A DNA stretch of 64,000 nt, taken from NCBI RefSeq assembly GCF_014931565.1, contig NZ_CP063353.1, positions 1,240,001-1,304,000 on the forward strand, given 5' to 3'. A program made the translations under genes and the position numbers. Each line of letters opens with the position of its first letter. Position 1 is the first letter of the stretch. The notes under the pieces are model-generated. The model had not been told where the DNA came from, ran no database searches, and saw only the letters and a program-made list of their open reading frames with translations. The stretch comes from Clostridium sp. 'deep sea' (GTDB lineage Bacteria; Bacillota; UBA994; PWPR01). Shown one piece after another: positions 26,224-34,888 of the stretch.

Positions 26224-28023
26224 TTAATGCTTGCTAATTGCATCAAATGGGCAGCTTTCAATACATAAACCGCAACGTGTACATTTTTCGTTATCAACAG
26301 AGTATGGCACGCCTCTTTCGCCAGTAATAGCATTAACTGGGCAAATACGAGCACAGATACCACAACTACGGCATTTGTCTTGATCGATTTCTACGTTTAA
26401 TAATCCTTTACAAATACCAGCTGTACACTTTTTATTATAAATATGGTTTTCATATTCATCACGGAAGAATCTTAATGTACTTAACACTGGGTTTGGTGCA
26501 GCCTTACCTAAGCCACAAAAAGCTGAATCTTTAATAGCAAGTGCTAACTCTTCTAACTTTTCGATATCACCAGGTTGGCCATGACCTTCTGTTATTCTCT
26601 CAAGGATTTCAAGCATACGTTTTGTACCTATACGACAAGGTGTACACTTACCACAGCTCTCTTCTTGAGTAAAGTCAAGGAAGAAACGGGCTAGGTCTAC
26701 CATACAAGTATCTTCATCCATTACAATTAGCCCACCAGAACCCATCATGGCTCCTAAACTAATTAAACTGTCATAGGTAATTGGTGTATCAAGATATTCG
26801 GCTGGAATACATCCACCAGCAGGTCCACCAATTTGAACAGCTTTAAATTTCTTACCATTAGGAACACCACCACAAATATCAAAGATAACTGTACGTAAAG
26901 TTGTTCCTAATTCTACTTCTACTAAACCTGTATTTACAATGTTACCAGCTACTGCAAATACTTTAGTTCCTTTATTCTTTTCTACTCCAAATTTATTAAA
27001 CCAATCAGAACCCTTTAATACAATTTGAGGTAGGTTAGCTATTGATTCTACATTGTTAATAGCAGTTGGTTTACCAAATACACCAGCATCTGTTGGGAAT
27101 GGTGGTTTTGGAGTAGGCTCGCCACGTAAACCTTCTATTGAATGCATTAAAGCAGTTTCTTCACCACATACAAATGCACCAGCACCTACGCGTAAGTCTA
27201 ATTCAAAATCAAAACCAGATCCAAAGATATCTTTTCCTAATAAACCATACTCTTTAGCTTGTTTAATAGCGTGAGTTAAACGCTCAACAGCTAAGGGATA
27301 CTCAGCACGAACATATACATAACCCTGGCTTGCTCCAATAGCATAACCAGCTAAAATCATACCTTCAATAACGGCATGAGGATCACCCTCTAAAAGGCTA
27401 CGATCCATAAATGCACCTGGATCTCCTTCATCAGCATTACAAATCATGTACTTTTCGTCGCCAGGAGATTTATGTCCTAACTCAAGTTTTAGACCAGTAG
27501 GGAATCCTCCACCACCACGTCCACGTAAACCTGATTTTTTTACTTCTTCAACAACATCTATAGCCTTCATTTCTGTTAAAGCCTTAGCTGCTGCTTGGTA
27601 ACCGTCACGAGCAATATACTCATCAATTATTGTTGGATCAATAATACCAGTGTTTCTTAATACAACACGTGTTTGACGGTTAAAAAATTCTATATCATAA
27701 TATTTTTCAATAAAATTAGCTATTTCAGAGGTTTTATCCTGATACATTAAACGATTAACAGGACGACCTTTTAATAGATGTTCTTCAACAATTTCAGCAA
27801 CATCTTCAACTTGAACTTTTTGATAGAAGATTGCCTCAGGGTAAACCATAATAATAGGACCTATATCACAGGTACCAACACATCCAGTAACTATTACATT
27901 TATTTCATTAGCTAGGTCGTAGTTATCAATCTGCTTTTCAAGTTCTGCTTTAACATCTTGACAGCCAGAAGTTACACAACCTGTACCCCCACAAACGAGT
28001 ACATGAGCTCGGTATAATTGCAT
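26224..28023 (-). CDS. hydB: HydB, NuoF-like flavin subunit of [FeFe] hydrogenase
   Basis: This 599-residue protein has an N-terminal thioredoxin-like [2Fe-2S] domain (GGTGCVTSGC...GCVGTCDIGP), the NuoF-type FMN/NADH domain (GLRGRGGGGFPTGLK near residue 165), the SLBB segment, a [4Fe-4S] site ESCGKCTPCRIGTKR, and two C-terminal [4Fe-4S] motifs (CRSCGICARIC, CTRCGLCIESC). It is the NADH-oxidising, FMN-bearing hub from which electrons pass to HydA. Length and layout match HydB/HndC proteins. It follows the small ferredoxin-like gene by 28 bases. Confidence 0.95.
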   Translation of the reverse strand: MQLYRAHVLVCGGTGCVTSGCQDVKAELEKQIDNYDLANEINVIVTGCVGTCDIGPIIMVYPEAIFYQKVQVEDVAEIVEEHLLKGRPVNRLMYQDKTSEIANFIEKYYDIEFFNRQTRVVLRNTGIIDPTIIDEYIARDGYQAAAKALTEMKAIDVVEEVKKSGLRGRGGGGFPTGLKLELGHKSPGDEKYMICNADEGDPGAFMDRSLLEGDPHAVIEGMILAGYAIGASQGYVYVRAEYPLAVERLTHAIKQAKEYGLLGKDIFGSGFDFELDLRVGAGAFVCGEETALMHSIEGLRGEPTPKPPFPTDAGVFGKPTAINNVESIANLPQIVLKGSDWFNKFGVEKNKGTKVFAVAGNIVNTGLVEVELGTTLRTVIFDICGGVPNGKKFKAVQIGGPAGGCIPAEYLDTPITYDSLISLGAMMGSGGLIVMDEDTCMVDLARFFLDFTQEESCGKCTPCRIGTKRMLEILERITEGHGQPGDIEKLEELALAIKDSAFCGLGKAAPNPVLSTLRFFRDEYENHIYNKKCTAGICKGLLNVEIDQDKCRSCGICARICPVNAITGERGVPYSVDNEKCTRCGLCIESCPFDAISKH

Positions 28024-28051
28024 TATTCTCCCCTCCAGTTCCTATAATGCA

Positions 28052-28429
28052 TCACTTACCAATACTGCAACCGCAGTTAACGACCCATTCGTCAAGTACA
28101 ACATTGTTAATAACATGCTTGTTAACAATACGACGGGCTTTTTCTTCATCAATATGTCCATACATTACTGAGCCTTCACCTTTAATTTCTACCTCAACTA
28201 ATGGCTCATGCTCACAAAGGCCAATACAACCTTTTTGTAATACTTCTACATCACTAATATCATTTTTTCCTAATTCATCGAGTATTGCAGTCATAACTTT
28301 ACGTGCTCCAGCAGCTATACCACAGGTACCCATATAAACACGAACTTGGGTGCGTTCGCCAGATTCTCTTAAAGAAATATTGTGACGAGCTTTGTCACGA
28401 ATTTTTTTTAGATCAGCGATAGATTTCAT
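28052..28429 (-). CDS. Thioredoxin-like [2Fe-2S] ferredoxin subunit
   Basis: This 125-residue protein resembles the N-terminal domain of HydB/NuoF partners: Cys in MGTCGIAAGARKV, then KGCIGLCEHEP, giving the four-Cys thioredoxin-like [2Fe-2S] pattern. It is similar to HndB of Desulfovibrio-type hydrogenases. It probably passes electrons within the Hyd complex. Its ATG shares one base with the stop of the preceding HATPase gene, so translation is coupled. Confidence 0.85.
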   Translation of the reverse strand: MKSIADLKKIRDKARHNISLRESGERTQVRVYMGTCGIAAGARKVMTAILDELGKNDISDVEVLQKGCIGLCEHEPLVEVEIKGEGSVMYGHIDEEKARRIVNKHVINNVVLDEWVVNCGCSIGK

Positions 28430-28986
28430 TAAAAAGCTCCTTTCTGTTTTAGTTGTTCTTCGTTTTCAAGGATGTAGTCACGTATCCAATTTAAAACTGA
28501 AGGTGTCGTTATAGACACACCATCTAATTCAGTTTTAATGTCTTTTGAGTTAAATACAAAAGTGTTGCTACCAATAACACGAGTATATTTAATATCAAAT
28601 CCACTACCATAACATAATAACGTGACTATGGTGTCAGCCATATCCCCTAATGGAGGTCGATCAATGTTATCTCTCTCCATGTCAACTATGATTTCAGTTC
28701 CCAAATTGGGTTCCGATTTTAGCACTAAATGACCCGCACAGCGCTTGGCTGTTGCTGCAAACATGGGCAAACCAAGTCCAACTGATCTAGTAGTTCTCTC
28801 TGTTGTAAAAGGATCAAGTACTTTTCTGGCGTATTCTTCACTCATACCACAGCCATTATCAGTAACTTTTACAATTAATTTATTATTAATTAAATCTTCC
28901 TCTACTAGTATTTCAATTAAACTTGAATTAGCTCTTAATGAGTTTTCGGCGATATCTAAAATGTGTAAAGAGAGTTCACGCATCAT
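28429..28986 (-). CDS. HATPase-domain regulatory protein
   Basis: This 185-residue protein has a GHKL ATPase fold only: N-box (HILDIAENSLRAN), G1 box DNGCGM and G2 box GLGLPM. It has no His-phosphorylation domain or sensor domain of its own. Such stand-alone ATPase proteins occur in Firmicute [FeFe] hydrogenase operons and are thought to relay signals, as kinase-like or anti-sigma-like partners. It sits between hydC and the small ferredoxin gene. The C-terminal ~65 residues are unlike known output domains. Confidence 0.85.
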   Translation of the reverse strand: MMRELSLHILDIAENSLRANSSLIEILVEEDLINNKLIVKVTDNGCGMSEEYARKVLDPFTTERTTRSVGLGLPMFAATAKRCAGHLVLKSEPNLGTEIIVDMERDNIDRPPLGDMADTIVTLLCYGSGFDIKYTRVIGSNTFVFNSKDIKTELDGVSITTPSVLNWIRDYILENEEQLKQKGAF

Positions 28987-28989
28987 ACA

Positions 28990-29460
28990 TTAAAAATATT
29001 TAGATAATATGCGTTGAACATCTTCTTGCTTAACACGACCATAAACATCTTCCCCAATTGTCATGAATGGTGCTAAGCTGCAAGCTCCTACACAGCGACT
29101 AAAGCGCAATGTGAACTTACCATCTTCTGTTGTTTCGTTAACTTTAATACTCAATAAGTTCTCAATTTCATGCTGAACATCTACTGCACCTTTTACATAA
29201 CAGGCAGTACCCATGCATAACTCAATAATGTACTTGCCAGTTGGCTCAGTATGAAATAATGAGTAGAAAGTAATTACACCGTAAACATCTGCTACAGGAA
29301 CATTAAGTCCATAGGCAACATGTTTTTGGGCCTCTTCTGGCAAATAACCAAAAATGTTCTGTACTTTTTGTAAAACAGGAATTAAAGAACCCTTTTGATC
29401 CTTAAACTCTTCAATAATCTTGTCTATCTGTTTTACATGATCTGCTGATAGTTTAGACAT
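28990..29460 (-). CDS. hydC: HydC, NuoE-like [2Fe-2S] subunit of hydrogenase
   Basis: This 156-residue protein is a NuoE-like thioredoxin-fold [2Fe-2S] protein with Cys in ELCMGTACYVKGA and RCVGACSLAP, and an N-terminal helical bundle (GSLIPVLQKVQNIFGYLPEE). It forms the third core subunit with HydB and HydA. A GGAGG site lies upstream. The next gene begins 3 bases after its stop. Length is normal for the family. Confidence 0.94.
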   Translation of the reverse strand: MSKLSADHVKQIDKIIEEFKDQKGSLIPVLQKVQNIFGYLPEEAQKHVAYGLNVPVADVYGVITFYSLFHTEPTGKYIIELCMGTACYVKGAVDVQHEIENLLSIKVNETTEDGKFTLRFSRCVGACSLAPFMTIGEDVYGRVKQEDVQRILSKYF

Positions 29461-29507
29461 TATTCAAACCTCCTTGTTTAAATGATTGTGTTCTCGCTAA
29501 ACGATTT

Positions 29508-30260
29508 TTAGACTACTACCACCTCATCAAAATTTTGCTTACTTTTGAGTTTGCTTAATATACATTTAGGGCTACAATCTGTAACCTTTAAGGCTGTAAA
29601 AGGTTCAGTATATAAATCCTGTATGCAATGTGCATCAGAGTTTACAACAATATTATAATGTGAAATTAATGATTCTTCAATATTTGCTAAATTGTAATTA
29701 GCTTTATGTACCTCTAATGTACTTACACACAAATTTGGGGGAATAAATCCTAAAACCGATATTATGCCATTAGCCTTTCTATATATATGTGAAGGAATTG
29801 GCACACCCCCTAACGATAACACTATATTAACTACTTTTTCAAGTGTTATTTGGGCTGATTGTGCTAGTAATTTTGGGTACTCGCCCATTACTCTATTATT
29901 TTTTGAGAATATTGTTTGGTAACCAAACACCTCAGTGTTATTAGAAATGTTGGGCAATAAAGCTTCTATAATTTTATTAAATTGGCTGAGTAAATTCATG
30001 TTTTCAAAAAGGGTTAAAACATGCACCCCTTCAATTGTTTCTACTTCCATGCCAGGTATAACAGTTAAATTATACTTTTTTCCGGCTTCTATGGCAGCTA
30101 AAACATTTAATGAGCTATTGTGATCAGTTATTGCAATTGCATTTAAGCCGCTCTTTTTAGCATGTTTAACTACATTTAAAGGAGTTAATTCAGCACTTGC
30201 ACACGGTGATAAGGCAGTATGAATGTGTAAGTCAACAGCAATATAACTCTCTTCACTCAT
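29508..30260 (-). CDS. PHP-domain phosphoesterase
   Basis: This 250-residue protein has a PHP metal-binding domain: DLHIHTALSPCA near the N-terminus, AITDHNSSLN near residue 43, PGMEVETIEGVHVL near residue 70, IPSHIYR near residue 155, and VNSDAHC near residue 212. PHP domains hydrolyse phosphoesters. Their recurrence in hydrogenase operons suggests a role in nucleotide signalling, but no substrate is known. Its ATG shares a base with the stop of the DRTGG gene before it. Confidence 0.85.
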   Translation of the reverse strand: MSEESYIAVDLHIHTALSPCASAELTPLNVVKHAKKSGLNAIAITDHNSSLNVLAAIEAGKKYNLTVIPGMEVETIEGVHVLTLFENMNLLSQFNKIIEALLPNISNNTEVFGYQTIFSKNNRVMGEYPKLLAQSAQITLEKVVNIVLSLGGVPIPSHIYRKANGIISVLGFIPPNLCVSTLEVHKANYNLANIEESLISHYNIVVNSDAHCIQDLYTEPFTALKVTDCSPKCILSKLKSKQNFDEVVVV

Positions 30261-30595
30261 TATCTTTGCTGTAATAGCTGGTATAGCTTACCGCATACCT
30301 GATAACTTGTTAGTTTAGATGAAAAAAGTGCAACTTCTTTTTCTTGTGCTTTAGTAATTGTTGTTTCGTTTGGCATATAATCACCAGTTACAATAACTGC
30401 AGCTAAATCTTTTAAGATAGCTACTGCAACAATATTTTCATGCCCTTGTAAAGTAACCCAAATTTCGTTTTCTTCAGCATTAGCAATTACATCACTTAAT
30501 AAGTCCGAAGAATAAGCTCCACTTACTTCTGCTTCACTATTAAAAGTAGTCAATGATTCCAGCTTTAACTCTGCAACTATTTTACTTAGTTTCAT
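30260..30595 (-). CDS. DRTGG-domain protein, copy 2
   Basis: The ATG at 30595 (MKLSKIVAEL) is chosen because AGGAGG lies 6 bases upstream; the longer frame starts at a TTG inside the sensory hydrogenase gene. The 111-residue protein is a DRTGG domain, a fold also found in phosphotransacetylase and CBS-containing proteins and thought to sense small molecules. It overlaps the upstream hydrogenase gene by 14 bases and pairs with a second DRTGG gene at the operon's start. Confidence 0.8.
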   Translation of the reverse strand: MKLSKIVAELKLESLTTFNSEAEVSGAYSSDLLSDVIANAEENEIWVTLQGHENIVAVAILKDLAAVIVTGDYMPNETTITKAQEKEVALFSSKLTSYQVCGKLYQLLQQR

Positions 30596-31943
30596 TGTTG
30601 TCCTCCTCATTTGAGTTCTCCTCCATAGTTGGAGGTAAATTTTCAGCAAAATCTAACATACGCTCGGCTAATTTTCTTACATCGTTCCTTAACTCAATAG
30701 TACAATAAGTTCTAGTTGCTAAACCCTGTACTATATCCTCAGCTAGTGCTCTACAAGTAGGAGAACCACAGGCACCACAATCTAACCCTGGCAAACTATC
30801 TGTTATTCTTTCAACATCTTCTACTTTTTTTAGTGCTTTATGAATATCATCATCTAATTTCATTATTTGACGAGCTTTTATATCGTTACTAAAATGCAGT
30901 ACTCCTGCTTCATTTAGTTCTTGGTACCAGGCTTCATCTATCTCAGGTGTGTTTGTTCTATTATTTGCCATTTGATTTATATATACACGAGCCACAAAGG
31001 GATTCTCTACAGTTAGGGGCCCTCCCAAACAGCCTCCAGGACATGCTTGTAGCTCTAAAAAATCTACTTTTCGTAATTTGCCCATTTCAACTTGCTCTAA
31101 AACTTTTATAATATGGTCTATGCCTTGCACTTGTACATGTGAAATTTTGTCATGAAAACCTATAGACTCTCCACCAGGTCTAGCCCAGCGTAAACCTCCG
31201 CTAGAGGCTCTTGGATGTGATGTTTTAAGAAGTTCTGGGAAATGACGTAGTTTACTATAATTTCGAATAATAAGACCATATATTTCAGAAAAAGATATTA
31301 TTCCGTCAACATTTGTGGCATTTGCCACAGGTTGTCTTACAGCAGTAACTTTTGCTGGACATGGACTAATAAAAAATACACCAACGTCTTTTGGGTTTAT
31401 ATTTTTTTTCTTAAGGAGTTCTTGTTTAGCAATATACGCTGCTACCTCCATTGGCGACTCGATTGGAATAATATGGGGTAATAATGTAGGAAATCTTACT
31501 TGAATAAGTCGTACTAATGCCGGACATGCTGAGCTTATAGCAGGGCGTAGGACATCTGGTTGTTCAAAATATTTGCGATAAGCCATAGAAACAAAATCTG
31601 CCCCCAATGCTACCTCAACTACATCATCAAAACCTAACATTTTGAGGGTTGCAATAATCTCAATATCACTTAGTTTTCCAGCAAACTGACCAAATAACGA
31701 AGGTGCAGGAATTGCAAGCCTGTATTTAAAATCACATAACATTTTAAAGGTATCGGTTATAGCAAATTTAGCGTGCTCAGGACAGACTCTAATGCACTCT
31801 CCACAATCAATACATCTCTCTTCAATTATGTGTGCTTTTCCATCTCTAACACGTATAGCTTCTGTTGGACACCTTTTTATACAATTGGTGCAACCTTTAC
31901 ATTTATCCTTATCTAAACGAACAGAATGGAAATACTCACCCAT
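30582..31943 (-). CDS. Sensory-type [FeFe] hydrogenase (HydS/HfsB-like)
   Basis: This 453-residue protein has two N-terminal [4Fe-4S] motifs (CKGCTNCIKRC, CIDCGECIRVC), a hydrogenase H-cluster domain with degenerate motifs (SSACPALVRL, SPCPAKVTAV, ELQACPGGCLGG), and a C-terminal CODH/ACS-type cluster (LDCGACGSPTC). The canonical TSCCPxW is altered: Ala sits where the proton-transfer Cys would be and the Trp is lost. Such changes are known in sensory [FeFe] hydrogenases. It has no PAS domain. It probably senses H2 or redox state and signals to the HATPase and DRTGG partners. Confidence 0.87.
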   Translation of the reverse strand: MGEYFHSVRLDKDKCKGCTNCIKRCPTEAIRVRDGKAHIIEERCIDCGECIRVCPEHAKFAITDTFKMLCDFKYRLAIPAPSLFGQFAGKLSDIEIIATLKMLGFDDVVEVALGADFVSMAYRKYFEQPDVLRPAISSACPALVRLIQVRFPTLLPHIIPIESPMEVAAYIAKQELLKKKNINPKDVGVFFISPCPAKVTAVRQPVANATNVDGIISFSEIYGLIIRNYSKLRHFPELLKTSHPRASSGGLRWARPGGESIGFHDKISHVQVQGIDHIIKVLEQVEMGKLRKVDFLELQACPGGCLGGPLTVENPFVARVYINQMANNRTNTPEIDEAWYQELNEAGVLHFSNDIKARQIMKLDDDIHKALKKVEDVERITDSLPGLDCGACGSPTCRALAEDIVQGLATRTYCTIELRNDVRKLAERMLDFAENLPPTMEENSNEEDNNETK

Positions 31944-31945
31944 AG

Positions 31946-32371
31946 CTAACCCTCACTTTCAGTAAGGTTAAAGTGCATCGAAACAGTTGTTCCCGTACCA
32001 ACTTTTGTATTGATATGTAATTCTCCGCAGCTTTTCTTGATGTTTGGAAGTCCCATTCCAGCACCGAAACCTTGACGGCGCACTTCTTCACTTGCGGTAG
32101 AAAAACCCTCTTGCATAGCTAAATCTAAGTCAGCAATTCCAGGCCCTTTATCCTCCGCTACAACTTTAATTTCATCAGCGTTAACACATAAAGTTAACTC
32201 ACCTTCATACGCGTGAATAACAATATTCATTTCTGACTCGTAAGTAGCAATAGCTACCTTGCGAATTATATGTGAAGGTATTCCTATTTGTTTTAAAACT
32301 CTTTTTATCTTACTTGAAGCCTCACCAGCTTGTACAAAGTCATCACTGGCGACAGGAAAAGTAATTTTCAT
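31946..32371 (-). CDS. RsbW/RsbT-like HATPase regulator
   Basis: This 141-residue protein is a small GHKL ATPase with N-box (KVAIATYESEMNIVIHAYEG), EDKGPGI and GAGMGLPNIKK. That size and layout match anti-sigma-factor kinases (RsbW) and RsbT-type switches. No partner anti-anti-sigma STAS protein is seen here, so its target may be encoded elsewhere. It is 2 bases upstream of the sensory hydrogenase gene, implying joint function. Confidence 0.85.
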   Translation of the reverse strand: MKITFPVASDDFVQAGEASSKIKRVLKQIGIPSHIIRKVAIATYESEMNIVIHAYEGELTLCVNADEIKVVAEDKGPGIADLDLAMQEGFSTASEEVRRQGFGAGMGLPNIKKSCGELHINTKVGTGTTVSMHFNLTESEG

Positions 32372-32394
32372 AATTCTCCTCCTACCTCATTTAA

Positions 32395-32742
32395 TTACCA
32401 GCAACCGTTTAAGCCTAATTTATAAAGCTTACCGCAGGTATTAAACATATTTTCTTTTGTGCATAGTAAGGGCACACCAAAGTCTTCTGCCATCTCTACC
32501 ATTTGTTGATTAGGTTTTTTGCCTCTTACAAAAATAATTGCAGACAATTCTACCATTTCTGCAGTTCGAATAACTTGGCTATTTGCTAAACTAGTTACTA
32601 AAAGAGTATTAGGTTCTATATCGCATGCTAAAACATCACTCATTAAATCAGCAGCACATGTCACATCTATTTCACGATTAATTAAATGATTACCGCATAT
32701 AATCTGAGCCTGTACCTCTTCAATTATCTGGACTAATATCAT
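32395..32742 (-). CDS. DRTGG-domain protein, copy 1 (first gene of operon)
   Basis: This 115-residue protein has the DRTGG-type fold (DVTCAADLMSDVLACD, LLVTSLANSQVIRTAEMVELSAIIFVRGKKP) and ends CGKLYKLGLNGCW, close to the end of the other DRTGG protein (CGKLYQLLQQR), so the two are paralogues. GGAGGGG precedes the ATG. It opens the ten-gene minus-strand hydrogenase operon. Ligand unknown. Confidence 0.8.
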   Translation of the reverse strand: MILVQIIEEVQAQIICGNHLINREIDVTCAADLMSDVLACDIEPNTLLVTSLANSQVIRTAEMVELSAIIFVRGKKPNQQMVEMAEDFGVPLLCTKENMFNTCGKLYKLGLNGCW

Positions 32743-32852
32743 AGCTACCCCTCCAGAACTCTTTGGATTATTTTAATTATTCAAACTTTTATAATTTTAT
32801 ATATTACACTAAGATATAATAACATATAAAATCCTTTTTTTCACGAATTATT

Positions 32853-32867
32853 ACAAATTAAATTTGT
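32853..32867. promoter_or_regulatory. Palindrome upstream of the hydrogenase operon
   Basis: ACAAATTAAATTTGT is a 15-base perfect palindrome about one central base, 110 bases before the first gene. A TTGACA (minus strand, 32865-32870) overlaps its end, consistent with a -35 element under repressor control. It only loosely resembles Rex sites (TTGTTAA-N4-TTAACAA), so the regulator is left open. Confidence 0.45.
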
Positions 32868-32960
32868 CAATTCTAAGCAATTGTACTATCTCAAATACAC
32901 ACCATACTAAATAATGTATTCAATATTATTGTTTATGCGACTGATATATGCCAATACAAT

Positions 32961-32988
32961 TTGATTTGGTGATTGGTTATACTATAAT
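32961..32988 (+). promoter_or_regulatory. Promoter of the two-component system
   Basis: TTGATT (32961-32966) and TATAAT (32983-32988) are 16 bases apart and lie 43 bases before the response regulator ATG. This is a good sigma-A-type promoter. Confidence 0.6.
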
Positions 32989-33031
32989 AAATAGGTGAAG
33001 TTATTAATAATAAACTTTATAGGAGTAATAA

Positions 33032-33700
33032 ATGAAAATATTAATTATAGAAGATAATAAAAAGCTAGCTTTAGAATTAGCAAAGCTTTTACATAGATAT
33101 AGTTACAAAGCAATTGTTGCCACTGATTATGAAAATATTATAGCCTTTGTAAAAACTGAAAAACCCCATTTAATATTGCTTGATATTAATCTACCATACT
33201 TTGATGGTTTTCATTTTTGCAGAGAAATTAGGCATTTTTCAAGTATACCAATTATTTTTTTAACAAGCAGAAATAGTAATATGGATGAAGCAATGGCTAT
33301 TACAATTGGTGGCGATGATTTTATTACTAAGCCTTATAATAGTGAGGTTTTACTTGCCAGAATAAATGCTGTATTAAAAAGAAGCTATGGATCTAATAAA
33401 TTACAAGAAATAGTTAAACACCATAACATAAGCCTTAATATTGCTGCTTCTACCCTTGTTTACAAAGACAAAAAAGTAGACCTAACTAAAAATGAGCTTA
33501 GAATTTTACATACTTTAATTCTTAATGCTGGCAGTATAGTTAGTAGAAATAGGATAATTGAAAAACTTTGGGACTCGGATTTATTTGTTGATGATAATAC
33601 TTTAACTGTAAATATTAATAGGCTGAGAAAAAAGCTAACCGAGCTCGGACTAAATAATTGCATTTTAACAAAACGCGGACTAGGTTATTATATAAAATGA
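33032..33700 (+). CDS. OmpR-family response regulator (BceR-like)
   Basis: This 222-residue protein has a receiver domain with phosphorylation site Asp51 (LLDINLP) and a C-terminal winged helix (DNTLTVNINRLRKKLTELG). The small size and partner kinase match BceR/GraR-type regulators that respond to cell-wall-active peptides. The ribosome binding site TAGGAG precedes the ATG. Its stop overlaps the start of the kinase gene by 4 bases (ATGA). Confidence 0.92.
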   Translation: MKILIIEDNKKLALELAKLLHRYSYKAIVATDYENIIAFVKTEKPHLILLDINLPYFDGFHFCREIRHFSSIPIIFLTSRNSNMDEAMAITIGGDDFITKPYNSEVLLARINAVLKRSYGSNKLQEIVKHHNISLNIAASTLVYKDKKVDLTKNELRILHTLILNAGSIVSRNRIIEKLWDSDLFVDDNTLTVNINRLRKKLTELGLNNCILTKRGLGYYIK

Positions 33701-34695
33701 GATTAAAAGAGTATTTATACTGGAAAAGGTGGAAGTTAGCTTTAAGTATAGTAGGTGTATTTGTACTTAATTTGTTTTTAACAGCAGCTAAAGTAAGTGC
33801 CAATAATACCGTAGGCATATCTGTTACAATTCTATTTTGTTTTTTGATATTGCATATTTATGAATATTTAAAGGCTAATAGTTATTTTAAAGAGCTAACT
33901 GAAAATATTAATAGCCTAGATGAAGGCTATATTTCAGATTTTATTCCTACAGCATATAACCTAGAGACTTATTTATTTGAACAAGTTTTAAGGCAAAACA
34001 TTGATACTTACAATAATGATATTTCGAAGTTGAGGATAAAAGAGCAGAGCTATAAAGAGTATATTGAACAGTGGGTTCACGAAATAAAACTACCTATTGC
34101 CACCATTAATTTAATAACCGATAATACCCAAGATGAGATAGATGAGAGTATTTTAGAGGAATTAGACAATATTGAATACTATGTGGAGCAGGTTTTGTTT
34201 TATGCAAAAAGTGAATATGTTGAAAAGGACTACATTATTAAACGTATCAATATTGCTGATGAAGTTAAATCAGCCTTAAAAAAGCATAAAAGACTGTTTA
34301 TAAGTAGTAATGTTAATCTTAGTATTAATTTACAGGAGGCTTATGTTTTAAGTGATAGTAAATGGCTGGCTTTTATATTAGCTCAATTACTCACTAATGC
34401 TGTTAAGTATAGTGAACACCAAAATAAAAAAATAGCAATAAAGGTATCCAAACAGGACAATCCCCTAGTTTTATCTATTACTAATAATGGTGATACTATT
34501 CCTTTAGAGGATATTAAATATGTTTTTAATAAAGGATTTATAGGTAAAAACGGACGCAAAAATCAACGCAGCACAGGAATGGGTTTGTACCTAGTTAAGA
34601 ATTTATGTCAGAAACTAGGTCATGATATTACAGTGAACTCTAAAAATGGAATTACGGAGTTTAAAATGGTGTTTTCGGAGTTTAATCAGTTTTAA
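33697..34695 (+). CDS. BceS-like intramembrane-sensing histidine kinase
   Basis: Starting at the ATG at 33697 (MRLKEYLYWKRWK), 4 bases inside the regulator's stop, the protein is 332 residues. It has two membrane segments (about 14-32 and 40-57) with only a short loop between them, His128 in WVHEIKLPIATI, and a GHKL ATPase domain (NAVKYSEHQN, NGDTIP, GMGLYLVKNL). Lack of an extracellular sensor domain is typical of BceS kinases, which read transport activity of a partner ABC exporter. A likely partner is encoded at 36932-39665. Confidence 0.9.
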   Translation: MRLKEYLYWKRWKLALSIVGVFVLNLFLTAAKVSANNTVGISVTILFCFLILHIYEYLKANSYFKELTENINSLDEGYISDFIPTAYNLETYLFEQVLRQNIDTYNNDISKLRIKEQSYKEYIEQWVHEIKLPIATINLITDNTQDEIDESILEELDNIEYYVEQVLFYAKSEYVEKDYIIKRINIADEVKSALKKHKRLFISSNVNLSINLQEAYVLSDSKWLAFILAQLLTNAVKYSEHQNKKIAIKVSKQDNPLVLSITNNGDTIPLEDIKYVFNKGFIGKNGRKNQRSTGMGLYLVKNLCQKLGHDITVNSKNGITEFKMVFSEFNQF

Positions 34696-34713
34696 GTTAG
34701 AATACTGATATAA

Positions 34714-34740
34714 AAACCGCAAGCCGTGGGCTTGCGGTTT
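34714..34740. terminator. Bidirectional terminator between kinase and AraC genes
   Basis: AAACCGCAAGCC (34714-34725) and GGCTTGCGGTTT (34729-34740) form a 12-base perfect stem with a 3-base loop. A-rich and T-rich flanks on either side suit termination of the two converging genes. Confidence 0.85.
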
Positions 34741-34888
34741 AACTTTTATACACTACCTCACCTAGAAAAATTTTAATTAACTGTAGGTATTGCCATAAAC
34801 CTTAATTGTAACACTATAAAGTAAGCCAAAAGTTTTTGGTGGCTGTTTTTTAGCATAAACCCGTCTAAACATACTGCACTTTATGAGG

